Below are positions 1 to 7,854 of a stretch of 13,711 nt of DNA, piece by piece (position 1 is the first letter of the stretch; each line of letters begins with the position of its first letter). The position numbers and the translations under genes were made by a program. Source of the DNA: an uncultured Halomicronema sp. (GTDB lineage: Bacteria > Cyanobacteriota > Cyanobacteriia > Phormidesmidales > Phormidesmidaceae); assembly GCA_937897665.1 (NCBI GenBank), contig CALCPB010000990.1, forward strand, positions 1 to 13,711, read 5' to 3'. The notes under the pieces are model-generated. The model searched no databases. It saw only the letters and a program-made list of their open reading frames with translations, and had not been told where the DNA came from.

Positions 1-50
1 GGTGTAGGGATCAGCCCTAGCTTTAGAAGACCATTCACCGGTAACTCCCT

Positions 51-87
51 GCAGCTTACATAACCGCTTATCCGTTCTGTAAGCTGC
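51..87. repeat. 10-bp perfect inverted repeat, 17-nt loop
   Basis: GCAGCTTACA at 51-60 is matched exactly by TGTAAGCTGC at 78-87. No T-run follows on either strand, so this is not a clear intrinsic terminator. It could end a transcript arriving from the left of the window, or act as an operator beside the CRP-type site 18 bp away. Confidence 0.5.
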
Positions 88-102
88 TTCATCATGAAAG
101 CT

Positions 103-122
103 AATGTGATTAGTGTCACACT
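103..122. promoter_or_regulatory. CRP/SyCRP1-type operator (TGTGA-N6-TCACA)
   Basis: TGTGA at 105-109 and TCACA at 116-120 are separated by TTAGTG, which gives both half-sites of the CRP consensus with exact 6-bp spacing. Cyanobacterial cAMP receptor proteins such as SyCRP1 use the same consensus. The next recognised gene to the right is pheT, more than 440 bp away, so the target may be a gene to the left of the window or an unannotated small RNA. Regulation is inferred; the match itself is directly visible. Confidence 0.55.
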
Positions 123-175
123 ACCTTAATTATTCCCAGCTTCCCATAGGGGTTTGATGCCTTATTTGACTTTCT

Positions 176-188
176 GGTGAAGTTCACC
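176..188. repeat. 13-bp palindrome GGTGAA-G-TTCACC
   Basis: The two 6-bp arms match perfectly around a single central base. It is followed by three direct copies of GATT (190-201). It sits about 55 bp right of the CRP-type site and could be a second operator in the same regulatory region, but nothing identifies the protein that would bind. Confidence 0.4.
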
Positions 189-565
189 GATTGATTGATT
201 GAAAGTTTCCTTTACGTAGAAAAAATCGAGTAATTACTGAGACCAAAAGAACAATCAATACTAGTGAATTCAACGACAACACGCGGAGAATCACTTCACA
301 GTAGGGGCAATCAGGCTAGGCGGGGAGCAGTGGCACTCAATTGACCACTCTCCAGTGAGACATGGCACCCGGTTTCATAATTCATCATAACGGCTGGCTA
401 GTCGGTCCGTCTGTGACCGTACATCGGTCCGATTCAGGATGCCAGTCGTCGGATTCTTTTGGCGACGCGCTCAGCTTGCACCGATCGCTGCAGTAGACTA
501 ACGAAAGGCGCGATCGCGCCCCTGACTGCGGTTGGCTGGCTGTTGAACGATACGTAAAAGAAGCG
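189..565. other. pheT upstream region, no gene seen
   Basis: No supportable gene is seen on either strand. Contents: TCGGTCCG twice, at 402-409 and 424-431 (22 bp apart, about two helical turns); a CATAAT -10-like hexamer at 376-381 without a convincing -35; and a 14-bp palindrome GGCGCGATCGCGCC at 507-520 built on a HIP1 octamer. These are possible parts of the pheT promoter and leader, but none is decisive. Confidence 0.4.
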
Positions 566-3013
566 ATGCGGATTTCTCTGAATTGGTTACGAGACCTGGT
601 TTCGATCACCCTCTCGCCAGCAGCGCTGGCCGACGCCCTGACGATGGCAGGGTTCGAAGTCGAAGATATTGAAGATCGAACGACCTGGGCAGATGGCGTC
701 GTGGTCGGCTATGTGACTGACCGCCAACCCCACCCCAATTCCGACAAGCTCAGCCTCTGCACCGTCGATATTGGCGCAGCGGAGCCCTCCAGCATTGTTT
801 GTGGCGCGGCTAACGTGCGGGCCGATAGCTACGTCCCGGTGGCTCAGGTCGGTACCTATTTGCCCATTCCGGACTTAAAAATCAAGCCCAGAGAAGTCAG
901 AGGCGTCCTGTCGGCGGGCATGATCTGTTCGCTGGCAGAGTTGGGACTCACCAAAGACTCGGAGGGTATCCACATCTTTGATTCGACCGAGCTGACGGTG
1001 GGGGCCGATGCGCGCCCGCTGTTGGGCCTAGATGATGTGGTGCTCGACGTGACGTCAACGGCGAATCGGGCTGATGCACTCAGCCTGGTGGGTATCGCCC
1101 GCGAAGTGGCGGCCATTACCGGGGCTCAGCTCAAGCTACCCACGGCCCCACGCCCGCAACCGCAGGCCACCCAATCGACGATCACGGTCGCCCTCAGTGA
1201 TGAGAAGGCCTGCCCGATTTATATCGCAACGGTCTTAGAGCAGGTGCAGATTGGGCCGTCGCCCACCTGGCTGCAGCAGCGGTTGCAGGCAGCCGGGACT
1301 CGCCCCATCAATAACATTGTGGATATCACTAACTACGTACTGCTGGAATGGGGACAACCGCTGCATGCCTTCGATCACGATCGCTTAGCGGCCGTCACAG
1401 GCAGTCATGACTATGCGCTCGGCGTGCGCTACGGTCGGCCCGGCGAAGCCTTGACCACACTGGACAATCAGGAGCGATCGCTGAAAGCCGAATCCTTGGT
1501 GATCACGGCCAATGACCAGCCGGTGGCGCTGGCTGGCGTGATGGGGGGCGAAACGACGGAAGTCTTTGCAGGCACTGTGGCCGTCATGCTCGAGGCCGCC
1601 TATTTTGACTCTGCCGCTATTCGCAAGTCGGCCCGCAGTCAGGGGCTACGCACAGAAGCCTCGGCCCGTTACGAGCGTGGCGGCAATCCTGCTGATCTCA
1701 GCCTGGCCTGCGATCGCGCCATTCACCTGATGCAAACGTTAGCGCAGGCTCAAGTCGTGTCCCAAGTGACGGGGCGCACCCCCGTTGGCGAGATTACCCC
1801 CACGCGCACGCTGCCCCTCCGGCTAGCGAGAGTGCATGCGGTCTTAGGCCCCGTGGTGAATCTAGATACACCAGCACCCGCCCCGATTCCAGCTAACCAA
1901 GTTCAGGCAGTGCTCGAAACGCTCGGCTGCACGGTCGAACCGGGCCCTGAATCAGGCGTCTGGAACGTTACTATACCCGCGTTTCGCTATCGCGATTTAG
2001 AACGAGAAATCGACCTCATTGAAGAGGTCGCTCGCATTTATGGCTACGACCACTTTGCCAACACCCTACCTCAGGCTGCCGTGGGGGGCGTGTTGTCACC
2101 GGCTGCCGCCCTGTCGCAAAAACTGCGACAGACCCTGCGCGGCGCCGGGCTGACAGAATTGATTCACTACTCGCTGACCAAAACTGAGTCAGACCAGCAG
2201 GTGGTGTTAGCCAATCCGCTCTTTACGGAATACTCGGCCCTGCGCACCAACCTGATTGATGGCTTAGTTGAAGCCTTCAAGTTCAATCTGGAGCAGGGCA
2301 ACGGCCCCCTCAACGGCTTTGAAATCGGTCGCATCTTTTGGCTTGACGGCGAGCAGCCCCAGGAAGTTGAAGTGGTGGGGGGCATTCTTGGCGGTGATGT
2401 GCGGCAGGGCAAATGGGTCAGTAGCGATCGCCCTGAGCCGCTGTCCTGGTTTGCTGCCAAGGGCGTGCTGGAATCCGTCTTTCAACGACTCGGGTTGAGC
2501 GTCGATTATCGCTCAGATAGCGAAGATGAGCGCCTGCATCCCGGTCGCACGGCCTCTCTCTGGGTGCGCGGTCGCTTGCGCCTAGGCACCTTTGGCCAAC
2601 TGCACCCCCAACTGCGGCAAGCGCAAGACTTGCCCGATGAAGTCTATGTGTTTCAGTTGAACTGGTCGGTACTGATGACCTGCTTGGCCACGGGACAGCG
2701 CAAAGCGGTGAAATTCAGTCCTTACTCGACCTTCCCGGCCAGCGATCGCGATATTGCATTTTATGCGCCTGTGACCGTTGCCGTTGCCGACTTAGCCAAA
2801 GCCATGACTAAAGCCGGTGGCAAACTGCTCAATACGGTGACTCTGTTTGACGAATACCAGGGCGAATCAGTCCCTGCAGGCCAGCGGAGTCTCGCTTTTC
2901 GCCTGGTTTATCGCGCCCTCGATCGCACTCTCACTGACGAAGACGTTGAACCCGTACATCAGAAAGTCAGGGCCGCGCTCGAAAAGCAGTTTCAAGTGGC
3001 TTTGCGCAGTTAA
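566..3013 (+). CDS. pheT: Phenylalanine--tRNA ligase beta subunit
   Basis: This is the beta subunit of the cytoplasmic alpha2-beta2 phenylalanyl-tRNA synthetase, which charges tRNA-Phe; the beta chain supplies tRNA binding and the editing site. At 815 residues it has the full family length. The order seen is: N-terminal segment [12 protein letters not shown]; the tRNA-binding (EMAP-like) domain around residues 40-150 with NSDKLSLC at 58-65; the B3/B4 editing region around 210-385, including [10 protein letters not shown] and [11 protein letters not shown]; the B5 region with [13 protein letters not shown]; the catalytic-like core; and the C-terminal FDX-ACB domain from about 720, with [10 protein letters not shown]. 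The start is the first ATG in the frame, preceded by a weak AGAAG. No pheS lies adjacent; separate pheS and pheT loci are usual in cyanobacteria. The repair gene follows after 122 bp, so cotranscription is possible. Confidence 0.97.
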   Translation: MRISLNWLRDLVSITLSPAALADALTMAGFEVEDIEDRTTWADGVVVGYVTDRQPHPNSDKLSLCTVDIGAAEPSSIVCGAANVRADSYVPVAQVGTYLPIPDLKIKPREVRGVLSAGMICSLAELGLTKDSEGIHIFDSTELTVGADARPLLGLDDVVLDVTSTANRADALSLVGIAREVAAITGAQLKLPTAPRPQPQATQSTITVALSDEKACPIYIATVLEQVQIGPSPTWLQQRLQAAGTRPINNIVDITNYVLLEWGQPLHAFDHDRLAAVTGSHDYALGVRYGRPGEALTTLDNQERSLKAESLVITANDQPVALAGVMGGETTEVFAGTVAVMLEAAYFDSAAIRKSARSQGLRTEASARYERGGNPADLSLACDRAIHLMQTLAQAQVVSQVTGRTPVGEITPTRTLPLRLARVHAVLGPVVNLDTPAPAPIPANQVQAVLETLGCTVEPGPESGVWNVTIPAFRYRDLEREIDLIEEVARIYGYDHFANTLPQAAVGGVLSPAAALSQKLRQTLRGAGLTELIHYSLTKTESDQQVVLANPLFTEYSALRTNLIDGLVEAFKFNLEQGNGPLNGFEIGRIFWLDGEQPQEVEVVGGILGGDVRQGKWVSSDRPEPLSWFAAKGVLESVFQRLGLSVDYRSDSEDERLHPGRTASLWVRGRLRLGTFGQLHPQLRQAQDLPDEVYVFQLNWSVLMTCLATGQRKAVKFSPYSTFPASDRDIAFYAPVTVAVADLAKAMTKAGGKLLNTVTLFDEYQGESVPAGQRSLAFRLVYRALDRTLTDEDVEPVHQKVRAALEKQFQVALRS

Positions 3014-3135
3014 CCAGAGGCTGCCATCAGTTGGCGGTAACGCCTGCACTACAACAGTTTCAGCCTCTGCCTTGTGTTCTAGAGCGAACGCAGATAGCGT
3101 TAAACGGGTGTCCTCAGAAGGAGTCAGGAACTGCT

Positions 3136-3525
3136 GTGGCGAATACCTATGACTTGATTTACGCTGTTGTGCGCCACATTCCCTATGGGCAGGTCGCCAC
3201 CTATGGGCAGGTGGCAGAACTCGCGGGCCTGATTGGTAAACCTCGCGTGGTTGGTTATGCGCTCTATCGTGTTACGGACGGCGATGAGATTCCGTGGCAT
3301 CGGGTCGTCAATGCAAAGGGCGAGGTCTCACACTCGGTACACCGCAACGGCAATGACTATTTGCAACAGTCACTGCTAGCCGATGAAGGCATCGAATTTA
3401 ACGCTAAGGGCAAACTTGACCTGACAAAGTATCGCTGGGTGGCCAATTCAGAGGTTTTGGAGCGGGCGATCGCTCGCATTCAGCAACAACTGGCGGCACC
3501 GAGCAGCTTTGCAGAGGATTCATAA
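3136..3525 (+). CDS. Alkyltransferase-like (ATL) DNA repair protein
   Basis: A 129-residue protein related to the DNA-binding domain of O6-alkylguanine-DNA alkyltransferases. It shows the helix-turn-helix core IPYGQVATYGQVAELAG (15-31), the Arg of KPRVVGYAL (R37), and the active-site segment IPWHRVV (52-58). In true alkyltransferases that segment is PCHRV; here Trp54 replaces the alkyl-accepting Cys. This is the hallmark of ATL proteins, which bind alkylated guanine without repairing it and hand the lesion to nucleotide excision repair. I chose GTG at 3136 because AAGGAG lies at 3118-3123 and the family begins near MANTYDLIY; the frame runs on to a TTG at 3031 whose extra 35 residues match nothing known. 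The tail after about residue 100 is low in recognisable motifs. The gene could belong to a pheT transcript. Confidence 0.88.
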   Translation: MANTYDLIYAVVRHIPYGQVATYGQVAELAGLIGKPRVVGYALYRVTDGDEIPWHRVVNAKGEVSHSVHRNGNDYLQQSLLADEGIEFNAKGKLDLTKYRWVANSEVLERAIARIQQQLAAPSSFAEDS

Positions 3526-3606
3526 ACCCGATGGATCGCCAGTTGGCGATTGCTCATGCCGGCGGGGAGCAAACACCGAAACCTAGAATCACCCGTGCGG
3601 GCCAGC

Positions 3607-3659
3607 TAAACCGGTTTAAAAGACCACAGCGGCAGGATGTGAGTATCCTACCGCTGTGG
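3607..3659 (-). terminator. Intrinsic terminator of the minus-strand orphan gene
   Basis: CCACAGCGG at 3624-3632 pairs with CCGCTGTGG at 3651-3659. AGGAT at 3634-3638 pairs with ATCCT at 3645-3649 across a single C/A mismatch, leaving a 6-nt loop. Read on the minus strand, the stem is followed by TCTTTT (3618-3623), a normal U-tract, so it should end transcription of the gene whose stop is at 3744. The 12-bp palindrome TAAACCGGTTTA at 3607-3618 abuts it. It may also slow read-through from the repair gene on the plus strand. Confidence 0.75.
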
Positions 3660-3743
3660 GGTGAGAGAGGTCAGCCGCGTAAGGGCACTAACCTTAGGCC
3701 GACTGACAGTCGCTATTCGATTAATCATTTGGAGAAAGCCCGC

Positions 3744-4043
3744 TTAGTGGTTATAGCGCTCTTCCATCCAAACTCTCAGGGAATTTTCTTGGGCAAAATA
3801 CAAGGTCTGATTCGACGTGGGGTCATAGACGCGCCAAACTTCACCTCCATTTTTAGTGGTTCTCGAAATGCGGGGCATGGCACCGGCGGTGAGCCAATTC
3901 ACGGTCTGTTCGGCCAGATGGCGGAACAGGTGACCCAAGCTGTTGGGATGATATGCCGTCGTGTAGTTGGCGGGGTGGATGAGTGAGGCGAAAGACGTGT
4001 GGCGCTGATCGAGTAGATTGGACGGTTGTGTGTAGGTGTTCAT
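3744..4043 (-). CDS. Conserved-type small hypothetical protein, 99 aa
   Basis: I do not recognise a named family. The reading frame is well supported: the ATG has AGGAGAG about six bases upstream, the gene ends before a good terminator, and the product is a plausible soluble protein. Its central segment, LGHLFRHLAEQTVNWL (residues 32-47), looks like an amphipathic helix. The C-terminal half, WRVYDPTSNQTLYFAQEN followed by LRVWMEERY, has the alternating pattern of a small beta-sheet domain and resembles short cyanobacterial orphan proteins of about 100 residues. There is no signal peptide or membrane segment. It is transcribed divergently from the LysR-type regulator across a 192-bp spacer with a dyad, so it is a candidate target of that regulator. 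A 151-codon plus-strand frame covering most of it is the antisense shadow. Confidence 0.75.
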   Translation of the reverse strand: MNTYTQPSNLLDQRHTSFASLIHPANYTTAYHPNSLGHLFRHLAEQTVNWLTAGAMPRISRTTKNGGEVWRVYDPTSNQTLYFAQENSLRVWMEERYNH

Positions 4044-4149
4044 AACACTCTCCTGAGTCGTGATGGCGGTCGTCTATCTGAAGTGACTATGACTTATCCG
4101 CCTTTGACACTACTCTAACGAGCCCTCTTCAAAACACCCACACACACTG

Positions 4150-4166
4150 TGCATGACATCTATGCA
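4150..4166. promoter_or_regulatory. Dyad TGCAT-N7-ATGCA, candidate LysR-type binding site
   Basis: The arms at 4150-4154 and 4162-4166 are perfect inverted repeats. The site lies in the divergent spacer between the 99-aa gene and the LysR-type gene, where autoregulatory LysR boxes are normally found. It does not fit T-N11-A exactly (the positions at that spacing are C and G). A second 8-bp palindrome, ATACGTAT, lies at 4175-4182. Confidence 0.35.
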
Positions 4167-4235
4167 TAAAATCGATACGTATTGTCGGGATGAATAAGAT
4201 AGCCTGTTGGCAATTCCTCCCTGGTCATTTTCACC

Positions 4236-5141
4236 ATGAATCCTTGGAAGCTTAAATTGTCTCAGTTGAGAGCACTCTTAGCGGTGGCTGAATACGGCAA
4301 TTTTAGTGAGGCTGCCCTGCAGATGGATTTGACTCAATCGACCGTTAGCCATGCGATCGCCACCCTAGAGGATGAATTGGGCGTGATGGTATTTCATCGC
4401 GGGCATCGGGGGGCTCAGCTAACGCCGGTCGGTGAGCGACTTTTGCACGATGCCCAAAAGATTCAAGGGCTGCTAGAGAACATGATGAGCGCGGCTGAGA
4501 ATGAGCGCGGTCTCAAAGGGGGCACCGTTCGTATCGGTACGTTTCGTAGTATTGCGACCCATCTGTTGCCAGAGACGATCGCCCGGCTGCACCAGATTCA
4601 CGGGTCGGTGCAGATCTCGATTTTGGAGATGGATGAACTCTATCAGCTACGACAAGCCCTGAGACAGGGGCAGGTCGATCTCTGCTTCGCTGAAATGCTG
4701 GAAGGCAACGAATTTGAAAACATTCATGTCTTAGATGACGAATATATTGCGCTGCTACCGCCACAGTTTGGTTTGCGCGATGCCCAGCTCACCATCGAAG
4801 ACTTGTATACCTATCCGTTGATTTCCTCCAGTCACGATAGCTGTTCTGTGCGGCTACGCGATCGCCTCGCCACCTTACAGCCCAAGCTGGAGCTAACCTA
4901 TCGCATTCGCCACGATTCTTCGATGACGGGCATGGTGCAGCAGGGGTTAGGGATTGCCTTAATGACTGAGCTGGCGGCTAAGCCAGTCCCAGAGGGGGTC
5001 AGAGTCTGTCGCTTGCCCTTTGTGCTGTCGCGACCGATCGGGGCCACCTTGCTGAGAGATGCCTTGCTCAGTCCGGCTGTTTATGCCTTTTTAGATGCCC
5101 TCCGGGGCACAGGTGAGTTTGCGTCAGCGCAAGCCGGATGA
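4236..5141 (+). CDS. LysR-family transcriptional regulator
   Basis: A 301-residue cytoplasmic DNA-binding regulator of normal LysR length. The N-terminal winged helix-turn-helix spans about residues 6-66: LRALLAVAEYGNFSEAA, then QSTVSHAIATLEDELGV as recognition helix, then FHR and LTPVGERLL. A linker helix runs from about 67 to 92. From residue 96 (GTVRIGTFRS) begins the effector-binding domain of periplasmic-binding-protein fold, with DLCFAEM and the usual second half including GMVQQGLGIALM. The effector cannot be read from the sequence. No Shine-Dalgarno is visible before the ATG, but no better start exists. TAAGAT at 4195-4200 is a possible -10. It diverges from the 99-aa gene, which is the obvious first candidate target along with itself. 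Confidence 0.93.
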   Translation: MNPWKLKLSQLRALLAVAEYGNFSEAALQMDLTQSTVSHAIATLEDELGVMVFHRGHRGAQLTPVGERLLHDAQKIQGLLENMMSAAENERGLKGGTVRIGTFRSIATHLLPETIARLHQIHGSVQISILEMDELYQLRQALRQGQVDLCFAEMLEGNEFENIHVLDDEYIALLPPQFGLRDAQLTIEDLYTYPLISSSHDSCSVRLRDRLATLQPKLELTYRIRHDSSMTGMVQQGLGIALMTELAAKPVPEGVRVCRLPFVLSRPIGATLLRDALLSPAVYAFLDALRGTGEFASAQAG

Positions 5142-5198
5142 GGCCTTTGCTGTAGCCACCCGTTAGCCGCTGCTTGGCCTCACTGGGTGAACGCCCAG
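5139..5198 (+). terminator. Tandem hairpins after the LysR-type gene
   Basis: TGAGGCC at 5139-5145 (including the stop codon) pairs with GGCCTCA at 5176-5182. Immediately after, CTGGG at 5183-5187 pairs with CCCAG at 5194-5198. No T-run follows, so this is a possible terminator or RNA-stabilising structure rather than a classic intrinsic terminator. Confidence 0.35.
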
Positions 5199-5250
5199 CC
5201 GCCATTTCGCCTTAAGATTCTGGGATGGCGTGACTCAAGGATGAAGCTCT

Positions 5251-6249
5251 GTGCGATCGCTCTATTTCTTGCTACCGGGGACAGACCGTAAATTTGCCTG
5301 TGGCGGCTTGTTTGCTGAGCTTAAAACTCTGGAACTGGCCCGCCAAGTGACTGAGGCCACGGTGGTGACCTATCAGCAGCGAGAGCCCAACACGCTATTT
5401 CTCGATGATGTGCTGCAGTCGGCGGCCAGCCCCGATCATATTTTTGTAGTGAGCTGGGGCTTCCATGTGCCGAAGCTCGTCCAGCGGCTCCGCGGGCGGG
5501 CCGTACTTTACCACGCCCACAGCGCCGGGTACGGCTTTCGGCTACCGAGTGCGGTGCCAATCATGACGGTGAGCCGCAACACGATGGGCTATTGGGGGCA
5601 ATGGTGTCCCAGCTCGCCGACCTTTTATTTGCCCAATCTCATCTCTCCGGAATATACAAATCAAGGACTGACCCGAGATATTGATGTGTTAGTGCAGGTG
5701 CGTAAATCGTCAGAATATCTGCTGCAACAGCTAGTGCCCGCGTTACAGACCCAGTGCAACGTCATGCTGTTAGATCACTTTGTGGAGGATTTGGCGGGCT
5801 TGTTTAACCGCAGCAAAGTTTATCTCTACGCCACTGCCGAATATTGGGCACAATATCGCGTCACTGAGGGCTTTGGATTGCCGCCGATGGAAGCAATGGC
5901 CTGTGGCTGCCAGATTTTTTCGAGTGTCAATGGCGCTCTGGCTGACTATCTCGACCCCGGATTTAACTGCCAAAATGTGGGCGTTTATTCCACCGCCTAC
6001 GATGTCGATCGCATTCTTAAGACCCTACAACAGCCCGCACCACTGTCTGTAAACTCCGATTTTTTTGACGCTTACCGGGAAGCCAAAGTTGTCTCAAGAC
6101 TGCGAGAAATTTTAATCTCAGTCAATCACTTTTTTGACCACGTCCAGCAACATCCCTCAGACATCCCCAGCCTATCGCGCCGCCGATTAGCACGCCTGCG
6201 ATGGCAAAGCTTGATCAAGAAGGTGCAGAAAAAAATGCGCGATCGCTAA
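5251..6249 (+). CDS. Glycosyltransferase, GT4-like (GT-B fold)
   Basis: A 332-residue probable retaining glycosyltransferase. The strongest evidence is EGFGLPPMEAMACGC at residues 206-220, the E-x7-E region of GT4 enzymes that binds the nucleotide-sugar donor. It is preceded by KVYLYATAEYWAQYRVTEGF and followed by a typical NGALADYLDPG segment. The N-terminal half has a strand-turn GTDRKFACGGLFAELKTLELARQ, like the acceptor-side Rossmann domain, and HAHSAGYGF. No signal peptide or membrane segment is present, but the last 40 residues are rich in Arg and Lys (SRRRLARLRW, KKVQKKMRDR), which could attach the enzyme to the membrane surface. The start is GTG, with AAGG about 11 bases upstream; an ATG at 5241 is in another frame. 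The substrate is unknown; no other cell-envelope sugar genes are nearby. Confidence 0.85.
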   Translation: MRSLYFLLPGTDRKFACGGLFAELKTLELARQVTEATVVTYQQREPNTLFLDDVLQSAASPDHIFVVSWGFHVPKLVQRLRGRAVLYHAHSAGYGFRLPSAVPIMTVSRNTMGYWGQWCPSSPTFYLPNLISPEYTNQGLTRDIDVLVQVRKSSEYLLQQLVPALQTQCNVMLLDHFVEDLAGLFNRSKVYLYATAEYWAQYRVTEGFGLPPMEAMACGCQIFSSVNGALADYLDPGFNCQNVGVYSTAYDVDRILKTLQQPAPLSVNSDFFDAYREAKVVSRLREILISVNHFFDHVQQHPSDIPSLSRRRLARLRWQSLIKKVQKKMRDR

Positions 6250-6254
6250 ACTTC

Positions 6255-6292
6255 CTAAACCCAATAAATTGAATCAGCTATTGGCAGTTTAG
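6255..6292 (+). terminator. Hairpin just downstream of the glycosyltransferase
   Basis: CTAAAC and CCAATA (6255-6266) pair with TATTGG and GTTTAG (6279-6284 and 6287-6292), giving 12 bp with a 2-nt CA bulge on the right arm and a 12-nt loop. It begins six bases after the stop codon. No U-run follows, so it is a probable 3'-end structure rather than a proven terminator. Confidence 0.4.
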
Positions 6293-6367
6293 ACTCCGAA
6301 AGCTTGCCAGAAAATGCTGTCAATTTGCCGACTTTTTATCTCTGCCAACAGCTTGGAGCAGCATACG

Positions 6368-6400
6368 CCTGAGCCTGATCAGTAAAGTCTCAGGCTCAGG
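6368..6400. repeat. 11-bp perfect hairpin, 11-nt loop
   Basis: CCTGAGCCTGA at 6368-6378 pairs without mismatch to TCAGGCTCAGG at 6390-6400. Neither strand carries a T-run after it. It lies 120 bp after the glycosyltransferase and may be a second transcript boundary. Confidence 0.5.
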
Positions 6401-6760
6401 CCACAGGATTATGGACAGCAACAGCCAAAGCAAGCCTAGATGTCTCACCGCGGGTTGCCATTTCTAACCACGATCGATGAAGAGTGGGACGATCTCAGCA
6501 GGTAGTTTTACGCCTCGATTTGGGCGTAGTTACAGAGCGGCAATTGATGATGCTGCGCCAGATTGCGAGCAAATCGGAGGATGCTGGTGTAGTTTGATTG
6601 CTTGCAAATACATCGGCCTCTCGCGAGAGCGAGCTGGTTTTGGTTATGCACCTCGATCGCTAAGGAGGACATATACACTGCGTAAAAAGAGGAGATTTTA
6701 GACATTTTCTTAAATGGGGAATAACGACAAGATTGCAACTGCTTAATGGCAGTCGATAGC
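6401..6760. other. Gap without a recognisable gene
   Basis: Short open frames exist on both strands (6477-6701 plus, 6508-6762 minus) but neither has a start with a ribosome binding site, a recognisable motif or neighbour support. A strong AAGGAGG at 6662-6668 stands alone with no ATG, GTG or TTG at a usable distance, as if it were left over from a lost small gene. Nothing else is seen. Confidence 0.4.
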
Positions 6761-6803
6761 AAAACGACCTATCACCTGAGATCACTAACTGGCAATAGGT
6801 CGT
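6758..6803 (-). terminator. Terminator of the small minus-strand gene
   Basis: ACGACCTAT at 6764-6772 pairs perfectly with ATAGGTCGT at 6795-6803. On the minus strand the stem runs straight into TTTT (complement of 6761-6764). It lies 64 bp beyond the stop of the gene at 6867-7127, which supports real minus-strand transcription there. Confidence 0.6.
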
Positions 6804-6866
6804 CAACTTAAAATCGCTTTAAAGGGTTGAGTTCTAAACTTGGCTGCAGGCTTAGCTACAGAACAT

Positions 6867-7127
6867 TTACGAAGCCGGAACCTGATCTTCTAAATCGCAG
6901 ACCTCGGCCAAATTCTCTGGATCAACGTAGGAACAGGTGTGATTATCAAGGCAAACGAATGCCCAACCAGAATTCTCAACCCGCACTAGATCATAGGTAC
7001 CCTCTTGAACAAAAAAACCTTTGTGGTCGCGAGTGCCAGGTGCGATCGCGAAGTTGTAGAAACTTTTGTTTTTAAGGTTCATAGCGATTACATCAAATGA
7101 AACGACAGTGGGGGCAAAGACAAACAA
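6867..7127 (-). CDS. Small probable exported protein, start likely frameshifted
   Basis: The family is not recognised. The frame gives up to 86 residues from a TTG at 7127, or 71 from an ATG at 7082; neither start has a clear ribosome binding site. The C-terminal part, KGFFVQEGTYDLVRVENSGW then AFVCLDNHTCSYVDPENL, reads as a compact beta-rich domain with three Cys. The frame stays open above the TTG as LKKILS to a stop at 7146-7148. An ATG at 7147-7149, just after GGGTGAGG, lies one base out of frame with it. Removing one G in the A-rich run near 7140 would join them as MIKKILSLFVFAPTVVSF plus DVIA, a well-formed signal peptide with cleavage after V-I-A. So this is either a recently frameshifted secreted-protein gene, a sequencing error, or a gene using the TTG. 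A terminator follows at 6758-6803. Confidence 0.5.
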   Translation of the reverse strand: MFVFAPTVVSFDVIAMNLKNKSFYNFAIAPGTRDHKGFFVQEGTYDLVRVENSGWAFVCLDNHTCSYVDPENLAEVCDLEDQVPAS

Positions 7128-7854
7128 AGAAAGTATTTTCTTTAATCATCCTCACCCTACAATAAGATTCCATGAAGCTGAGTTTACTCTTCCGAAGAAA
7201 AATAAAACATAACCTTTGGGAAAATCTGTAACTTGCGAAAACTGTCGAAACTCGTGAAATTCAGTTGTTTTAATGCGGTGAGAGTGATCTTCGCGAGATT
7301 TTCTTCATAAAGTTTGATGAATCAGGCGAGCACATAGGCTACCGATAATCTTGAGAGCAGGGCTTGTGTCTTTGCGGTTAGGCTAATAGTCTTTGGTGGC
7401 TCTAGGCTAATTTTTTCTGCTTTTCATGCCTGTTCATCCTTGAATTCATTTATCCAGGTAGTTTCTAGATAGCTGTCAGATATTCTTCGGAGCGGCATTT
7501 GCCAAGATAATTTTCAGGATTTATCTGCCGTAATTCAGAGCAGCGACGCAAGATCAGGTAATCGCAGGTGAGGTCTAGATGTCGCAACTTGTTGGCAAGA
7601 CTGCGGTTTTGTATTCGCCTCGGCCATGTTGACAAATGCCGATTGCTGGCCACGATCGCCCGATGCGAATATTCAGCCTCGATGCGGATACTCGCCTCGC
7701 CGGTAGCAAGCCGCTGCTTCGGGGCCGGTTGCTTGAGAGTGGCGACTTCACCGCTGTTTAATCGCCAGCGCGGATTCTCTAGACAGGCAGCGGTTAGTTC
7801 AGCCGCGACGTTAGACTAAGTCGTTGGTACGTTGCGAAATTGACACACCGCCCC
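7128..7854. other. Long AT-richer spacer before uup
   Basis: No supportable gene. From 7140 to about 7480 the DNA is clearly more AT-rich than its surroundings. It holds the 10-bp-periodic repeat at 7231-7259 and AGGCTAAT twice (7380-7387 and 7408-7415), the second running into TTTTTT. On the minus strand 7465-7815 is open for 117 codons but has no usable start until a GTG at 7653. No clear uup promoter was found. Confidence 0.4.
7231..7259. repeat. Three degenerate 10-bp tandem units
   Basis: ACTTGCGAAA (7231-7240), ACTGTCGAAA (7241-7250) and ACTCGTGAAA (7250-7259) follow each other at one-helical-turn spacing. They lie about 100 bp upstream of the small exported-protein gene on the minus strand, so a multi-site operator is possible. 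The evidence is the repeat alone. Confidence 0.4.

Noticed and set aside
1..95. Open frames at the left edge: plus strand 1-63 ending at TAA, and minus strand from an ATG at 95 (MMKQLTERISG and onward) running off the window
   Set aside because: Both are about 20-31 codons with no motif. The minus frame has no ribosome binding site, and the 51-87 hairpin lies inside it. Neither can be supported without the sequence to the left.
3182..3212. 13-bp direct repeat CCTATGGGCAGGT in the repair gene
   Set aside because: The repeat encodes the two YGQV segments that are normal in this protein family, so no special explanation is required.
3531..3986. 151-codon plus-strand frame after the repair gene
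   Set aside because: It runs through the terminator hairpin and is antisense to the well-supported 99-aa gene, with no ribosome binding site or family motif.
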